Part shown: positions 31,744-35,145 of the stretch, piece by piece | How the letters are laid out: the number at the start of each line of letters is the position of its first letter | How positions within the stretch are numbered: position 1 is the first letter of the stretch | Assembly: GCA_903924985.1 (NCBI GenBank) | Contig: CAIYDT010000176.1 | Coordinates: forward strand, 1 to 35,145 | Direction of reading: 5' to 3' | DNA length: 35,145 bases | DNA from: an uncultured Acetobacteraceae bacterium | GTDB taxonomy: Bacteria; Pseudomonadota; Alphaproteobacteria; Acetobacterales; Acetobacteraceae | Program-made: the position numbers and the translations under genes | The notes under the pieces: generated by a model | Database searches by the model: none | What the model was told of the DNA's origin: nothing | What the model saw: only the letters and a program-made list of their open reading frames with translations

Positions 31744-32973
31744 ATGGACATCGTCACCGGAGGCCAGAATTGCCTCGCCGGCGTGCGGATTCTGGATTTC
31801 ACCCAGTTCGAGGCCGGTCCCTCCTGCACCGAAGCCCTGGCTTGGTTGGGAGCGGAAGTCGTCAAGGTCGAGAACCCCGGCGGCGGCGATCCCGGCCGCG
31901 CGCTCGGTGGCAAGCCCGGTATCGACGACCCGTATTTCCTGCTGTTCAACGCCAACAAGAAATCCATCACGGTCAATCTGAAGGACCCCAAGGGCCTGCA
32001 ACTGGTGAAGGACCTCGCGGCGAAAGCCGATGTGATGACCGAGAATTTCGCCCCCGGCGCGATCGAGCGGCTGGGCCTGGGCTACGACGTCATCAAGGCG
32101 ATCAACCCCGGCATCATTTATTGCCAGGTGAAGGGTTTCGGCGAGGGCAGCCCGTACGAAAAGAACCTCGCCTTCGACATGATCGCGCAGGCCTGCGGCG
32201 GCACCATGTCCATCACCGGGGAGAAGGACGGCCGCCCGCTGAAGCCCGGCCCGTCGTTGGGCGATACCGGCACGGGGATGCTGCTGGCGGTGTCCATCCT
32301 GGGCGCGCTCTACCGGCGCAAGGGCACGGGGCAGGGGGATCACCTGCAGGTCGCGATGCAGGACGCCATGCTGCACTACATCCGCATCGCCTTCGCCGCC
32401 CAGTACCGCACCGGCCTGCCGGCCCAGCGCGCCGGCGACAGCTCGGTTTCCGCCACCACGCCGCCAATGGGCACCTATCCCTGCAAGGGCGGCGGGTTGA
32501 ACGATTACGTCTACATCTTCACCAGTCGCGCCAATCCGGAACATTGGCGCCGGCTGCTGGGGGTGATCGGGCGGAAGGATCTGGATGGCGACCCGCGCTA
32601 CGACACTCCAGCCGCGCGCGTCGAACATGCCGATGAGGTCAACGGCATGATCGCCGCATGGACCCGCCAGCACGAGAAGAAAGAGGCGATGGAAATCATC
32701 GGTGCTGCCGGTATTCCGGCGGGGGCCGTGCTCGATACGATGGAACTCAGTTCGGATCCGACGTTCGAAATGCGCGGCATCATGCCGGTGATCGATCACC
32801 CGAAGGTCGGGAAATTCAAAATGGTATCCTGGCCGGTGCGGCATGGCGGCAAGCCGCCGGCCGTGACCCCCGCTCCGTTGCTCGGGGCCAACAACGACGA
32901 CGTGCTGGCCAGCTGGCTGGGCCTCGCTGCGACCGACATCGGCGGCCTGCGGGCTGGCGGGGTCATTGGCTAA
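31744..32973 (+). CDS. Family III CoA-transferase (CaiB/Frc-like)
   Basis: Moves CoA between carboxylic acids through an aspartyl-CoA intermediate. The 409 residues contain VRILDFTQFEAGPSCTEALA, EVVKVENPGGGDPGR, the catalytic Asp174 in SLGDTGTGM (equivalent to Asp169 of formyl-CoA:oxalate CoA-transferase), VAMQDAMLHYIRI, and PAPLLGANNDDVLASWLGL near the end. It is shorter than Oxalobacter Frc (428) and lacks an evident GGGGQ glycine loop, so oxalate specificity should not be assumed. GAGGGA precedes ATG 31744. It is followed after 26 bp by the ThDP lyase gene. The 158-bp gap to the LysR gene should hold the operator and includes the palindrome CGCTAGCG. Confidence 0.88.
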   Translation: MDIVTGGQNCLAGVRILDFTQFEAGPSCTEALAWLGAEVVKVENPGGGDPGRALGGKPGIDDPYFLLFNANKKSITVNLKDPKGLQLVKDLAAKADVMTENFAPGAIERLGLGYDVIKAINPGIIYCQVKGFGEGSPYEKNLAFDMIAQACGGTMSITGEKDGRPLKPGPSLGDTGTGMLLAVSILGALYRRKGTGQGDHLQVAMQDAMLHYIRIAFAAQYRTGLPAQRAGDSSVSATTPPMGTYPCKGGGLNDYVYIFTSRANPEHWRRLLGVIGRKDLDGDPRYDTPAARVEHADEVNGMIAAWTRQHEKKEAMEIIGAAGIPAGAVLDTMELSSDPTFEMRGIMPVIDHPKVGKFKMVSWPVRHGGKPPAVTPAPLLGANNDDVLASWLGLAATDIGGLRAGGVIG

Positions 32974-32999
32974 CGACATTCACCAAGGAGACGAAACAC

Positions 33000-34652
33000 A
33001 TGGCGGAACTAACCGGTTCGGAGATCATCGCGAAATGCCTCGCGCGGGAAGGGATCAAGGATCTCTTCTACATCATGGGCGGACCGATGCTATTGGCGGA
33101 AGCTACCTGCATCCAGGAAGGCATTCGCATGATCGACGTGCGGCATGAGCAGGCGGCGGCTTTCGCCTGCCAGGCCTATAGCCGTCTGAAACAGGTCCCC
33201 TCGGTCTGCATGGCCGCGTCGGGCCCCGGCGTGACCAACCTGGTGACGGGCATGGCCAACGCGCTGGTCGATTGCTGCCCCGTCGTGGCCTTCGGCGGAT
33301 CGAGCCCGTTGAGCCAGTTCGGCCGGCAGGTGTTCCAGGAAATCGACCAGGTCGAGATCATGCGCGGCTGCTGCAAGTATGTGGACCGGCTGATCAACCT
33401 CAAGCGCATCCCGCAGCAGATCAACTTCGCGCTGCAAAAGGCGATGACCGGCAAGCCCGGCCCCGTCTACATCGATTGCCCCGGTGACATGCTGTACCAA
33501 AAGATCGATGAGAATCTGGTCGACTGGTCCTATGCCGGCCGTCCGCTGGTGGACTCCCGCCCGCTCGGCGATCCGCGTCAGGTCGACGCGTTGGTGGCCG
33601 CGTTGCAGAAAGCCGAACGCCCGCTGATCGTGTCCGGCTCGGGCGTGATCTGGTCGCGCGCGTGGGGCGAGATGCAACAGTTCGTCGAAACCTCGGGCGT
33701 GCCGTTCTATACGACTCCGCAAGGCCGTGGCGTGGTGCCGGACGATCACGAGTATTCGTATCTCGCGATGCGGTCTTCCGCCTTCCGCGACGCCGACCTG
33801 ATCGTGGTGTTGGGCACCCGCATGAACTACATCATCGGGCATGCCTCCCCGCCGCGCTTTGGGCCTAACGCGACGATCGCTCGAATCGATATCGACTCGG
33901 CCGAAATCGCGACGGCGGCGCGCTATGTCGACATCCCCATCGTCGGGGATTGCAAGGCGGTGCTGGAGCAGTTGCTGGCCGGCATCAAAGGCAAGCTGAA
34001 GCCGGAACGGTTCGCTCCGTGGCGCAAGAAGCTGCACGACGGCGAAATGGCCAAACGCAGCGCGGCCGGTGCCAACCGTCCGGCGGAAGACGGGGACATC
34101 CACCCCGTCCGCATGCTCGAAGCGGTGCGCGACTTCGCCAAGCGCGATGCCATCCTGTGCGTTGATGGGCAGGAAACCCTGAATTTCGGCCGCCAGACGA
34201 TGCCGACGTTCAGCCCGGCGCATCGTTTGAACTCCGGCCCGTTCGGGACGATGGGCGTGGGCCTGCCGTTCGGCGTGGGGGCGAAAGTCGCCTGCCCGGA
34301 TAAGCAGGTGATCGTGGTGCACGGCGACGGCTCCATGGGCTTGAACGCCATGGAGATGGACACCGCCATCCGGCACAAAATCCCGCTGTTGATCGTCATC
34401 AGCCTGAACGGCGGCTGGACCGGCGATCCGAAGCGGGAAAAACCGGGCCGCGACCTCGGTTACATGCGGTACGACCTGATGTGCGAGGCGCTGGGCGGTT
34501 ACGGCCAGTACGTGACCAAGCCGGAAGACATCACGCCGGCCCTGGAACGGGCGCAGGCGGAAGTCGACAAGGGCCGGGTCGCGCTGGTCAACGTGCGCAC
34601 CGACTACCGGGCGCGTTTCGCGGGGGCTTCGTTCTCCGACTACTCGACCTAA
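33000..34652 (+). CDS. ThDP-dependent acyl-CoA lyase/decarboxylase (2-hydroxyacyl-CoA lyase or oxalyl-CoA decarboxylase family)
   Basis: A 550-residue enzyme of the acetolactate synthase-like ThDP family. Glu50 in DVRHEQAAAFACQAYSR activates ThDP; the diphosphate/metal motif is GDGSMGLNAMEM...SLNGG. Oxalyl-CoA decarboxylase has a Tyr-Glu pair (Y120-E121 in Oxalobacter) in its active-site loop; here the matching loop is RQVFQEIDQVE with Phe112-Gln113, the pattern I recall for 2-hydroxyacyl-CoA lyases (FQE in human HACL1). It may therefore cleave 2-hydroxyacyl-CoA to formyl-CoA and an aldehyde or ketone, instead of decarboxylating oxalyl-CoA. ATG 33000 has AAGGAGA upstream. The frame is open upstream to 32658 but overlaps the CoA-transferase gene. 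Confidence 0.85.
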   Translation: MAELTGSEIIAKCLAREGIKDLFYIMGGPMLLAEATCIQEGIRMIDVRHEQAAAFACQAYSRLKQVPSVCMAASGPGVTNLVTGMANALVDCCPVVAFGGSSPLSQFGRQVFQEIDQVEIMRGCCKYVDRLINLKRIPQQINFALQKAMTGKPGPVYIDCPGDMLYQKIDENLVDWSYAGRPLVDSRPLGDPRQVDALVAALQKAERPLIVSGSGVIWSRAWGEMQQFVETSGVPFYTTPQGRGVVPDDHEYSYLAMRSSAFRDADLIVVLGTRMNYIIGHASPPRFGPNATIARIDIDSAEIATAARYVDIPIVGDCKAVLEQLLAGIKGKLKPERFAPWRKKLHDGEMAKRSAAGANRPAEDGDIHPVRMLEAVRDFAKRDAILCVDGQETLNFGRQTMPTFSPAHRLNSGPFGTMGVGLPFGVGAKVACPDKQVIVVHGDGSMGLNAMEMDTAIRHKIPLLIVISLNGGWTGDPKREKPGRDLGYMRYDLMCEALGGYGQYVTKPEDITPALERAQAEVDKGRVALVNVRTDYRARFAGASFSDYST

Positions 34653-34662
34653 CGGCTTTTCT

Positions 34663-34698
34663 GGCCAGGGCATGGGGGCGCGCCCCCGTGTCCTGGCC
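34663..34698 (+). terminator. Long perfect hairpin after the ThDP gene
   Basis: Two 18-base arms (34663-34680 and 34681-34698) are complementary with two G-U pairs, starting GGCCAGG and ending CCTGGCC, with the GC-rich GGGGGCGCGCCCCC at the centre. It starts 10 bp past the stop codon. There is no T-run after it, but TTTT precedes it. It is probably the transcript end of the CoA-transferase operon, or a REP-like repeat of this genome. Confidence 0.6.
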
Positions 34699-34699
34699 G

Positions 34700-34724
34700 T
34701 CTTGCGTCGCCGCTCGTGCTGTAC
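34700..34724 (+). repeat. 25-bp direct repeat, copy 1 (copy 2 at 35121-35145)
   Basis: The 25 bases from 34700 (TCTTGCGTCGCC...GTGCTGTAC) recur without mismatch at 35121-35145, the exact end of the window. In frame, this stretch plus the following bases reads LASPLVLYAVK and stops, which resembles the PLPVxY region of GxxExxY proteins; copy 1 may be a remnant of such a gene. Copy 2 lies inside the GxxExxY gene. Confidence 0.7.
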
Positions 34725-34741
34725 GCGGTAAAGTAAGAATG

Positions 34742-34901
34742 TCTCGCAGAGGACACCGAGAAAGACAAAACCGCGGAGACCGCTGAGCGCGGTTGCACCG
34801 GCTGTTTTCAAAATAGATATGCGGCGTGGCTGATGGCATGGGATCGATAACGGGACTCAGTGCCCTCTGCGGCTTTATTTTTCTCGGCGACCTCTGCGAG
34901 A
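34742..34901. repeat. 46-bp imperfect inverted repeat upstream of the GxxExxY gene
   Basis: The left arm 34742-34787 (starts TCTCGCAGAGG, ends CTGAG) and the right arm 34856-34901 (reverse complement) agree at 37 of 46 positions, with a 68-bp spacer. CTCGCAGAGG and CCGAGAAA are perfectly kept. No coding frame or transposase is present. As DNA it could form a cruciform; as RNA, a long hairpin. It could be the terminal repeats of a tiny non-autonomous element or two inverted copies of a dispersed repeat. Confidence 0.75.
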
Positions 34902-34925
34902 AATAACGGACCATACGACCACTCG

Positions 34926-34940
34926 TTAACCGAATATTAA
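34926..34940 (+). promoter_or_regulatory. Perfect CtrA-like box upstream of the GxxExxY gene
   Basis: TTAA (34926-34929), CCGAATA, TTAA (34937-34940), followed by CC: a perfect match to TTAA-N7-TTAA. It is 52 bp from ATG 34993. Confidence 0.5.
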
Positions 34941-34992
34941 CCCTCCAAGCGTAAACCAGTCTCCTGACAAACCATCGCAGGAGCATACCAAA

Positions 34993-35145
34993 ATGACCGA
35001 CGACCCTCGCACGCGCCAAGTCATAGGCCTGGCCATGAACATCCATCGCGCCTTCGGCCCTGGCCTGCTGGAATCCGCCTACAAAGAATTCATGTGCATC
35101 GAACTCGAAGACGCCGGCATTCTTGCGTCGCCGCTCGTGCTGTAC
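34993..35145 (+). CDS. GxxExxY-family protein, N-terminal part
   Basis: The visible 51 residues include GLAMNIHRAFGPGLLESAYKE, with the family motif G-LL-E-SA-Y, and the helix EFMCIELEDAGI. GxxExxY proteins are about 125-residue, PD-(D/E)XK-nuclease-like proteins of unknown function, common next to repeats in environmental genomes. AGGAG precedes ATG 34993. After AGI the usual segment before PLPVxY (about four more residues) seems missing, and the last 25 bases repeat 34700-34724. The window end thus may be a repeat-induced misjoin or the gene may be altered; it cannot be settled here. Confidence 0.7.
   Translation, partial: MTDDPRTRQVIGLAMNIHRAFGPGLLESAYKEFMCIELEDAGILASPLVLY

Noticed and set aside
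33090..34811. 573-codon minus-strand open frame opposite the ThDP enzyme gene
   Set aside because: It is a shadow of a well-conserved enzyme; the product is His/Arg-rich with no domain.
1..35145. tRNA, rRNA, CRISPR arrays, transposase genes
   Set aside because: I looked on both strands and saw no cloverleaf-like gene, no regularly spaced repeat array and no transposase or integrase.

Overview
The window is high-GC chromosomal DNA from an alphaproteobacterium, most likely Rhodospirillales and probably Acetobacteraceae-like. The evidence is the order rpsB-tsf-(insert)-pyrH-frr-uppS-cdsA-dxr-rseP-bamA-skp-lpxD-fabZ-lpxA, an RpoH with an alphaproteobacterial-type core, the hisZ-purA pair, the serC-serA pair with the alphaproteobacterial form of SerC, and CtrA-like boxes (TTAA-N7-TTAA). 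The taxonomic call is inferred from gene order and protein style, not from a marker search.

Layout. 1-1353: end of rpsB and complete tsf, separated by a GNRA-capped hairpin. 1354-3563: a two-gene cassette (HD-domain phosphohydrolase plus a YwgA/Panacea-like protein) with less biased codon use, sitting between tsf and pyrH, which are usually neighbours. 3564-14893: the translation/isoprenoid/envelope cluster. It makes UMP kinase, ribosome recycling factor, undecaprenyl-PP synthase, CDP-DAG synthase, DXP reductoisomerase, the RseP site-2 protease, BamA, a long Skp-like chaperone, and LpxD, FabZ and LpxA. Many junctions overlap or are a few bases long, so most of it is probably one operon. 14894-16107: rpoH with a strong sigma70-type promoter and a leader of about 200 nt that can fold. 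16101-18508 (minus): a small membrane protein and a large protein-kinase-fold protein that lacks the catalytic residues. 18654-21103 (minus): hisZ-purA.

21104-30525 is accessory to mixed. It holds a possibly frameshifted small frame, an AT-rich Cys-rich secreted protein, an amidohydrolase/cupin pair, an MBOAT acyltransferase carrying an in-frame palindromic insert, its SGNH-type partner, two secreted proteins of unknown function, and serC-serA. 30654-34652 holds a LysR-type regulator gene broken by a 7-bp duplication, divergent from a two-gene operon: a family III CoA-transferase and a ThDP enzyme that looks more like 2-hydroxyacyl-CoA lyase than oxalyl-CoA decarboxylase. 34653-35145 is a repeat-rich end: a long hairpin, a 25-bp direct repeat, a 46-bp imperfect inverted repeat, a CtrA-like box, and the start of a GxxExxY gene cut by the window edge.

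The best candidates for something undescribed are the HD/YwgA-like cassette (possibly a nucleotide-hydrolysing toxin or defence module with an antitoxin-like partner), the pseudokinase/membrane-protein pair under a CtrA-like box, the palindromic element inside the MBOAT gene, the CoA-transferase/acyl-CoA lyase operon, and the GxxExxY gene with its upstream inverted repeat.
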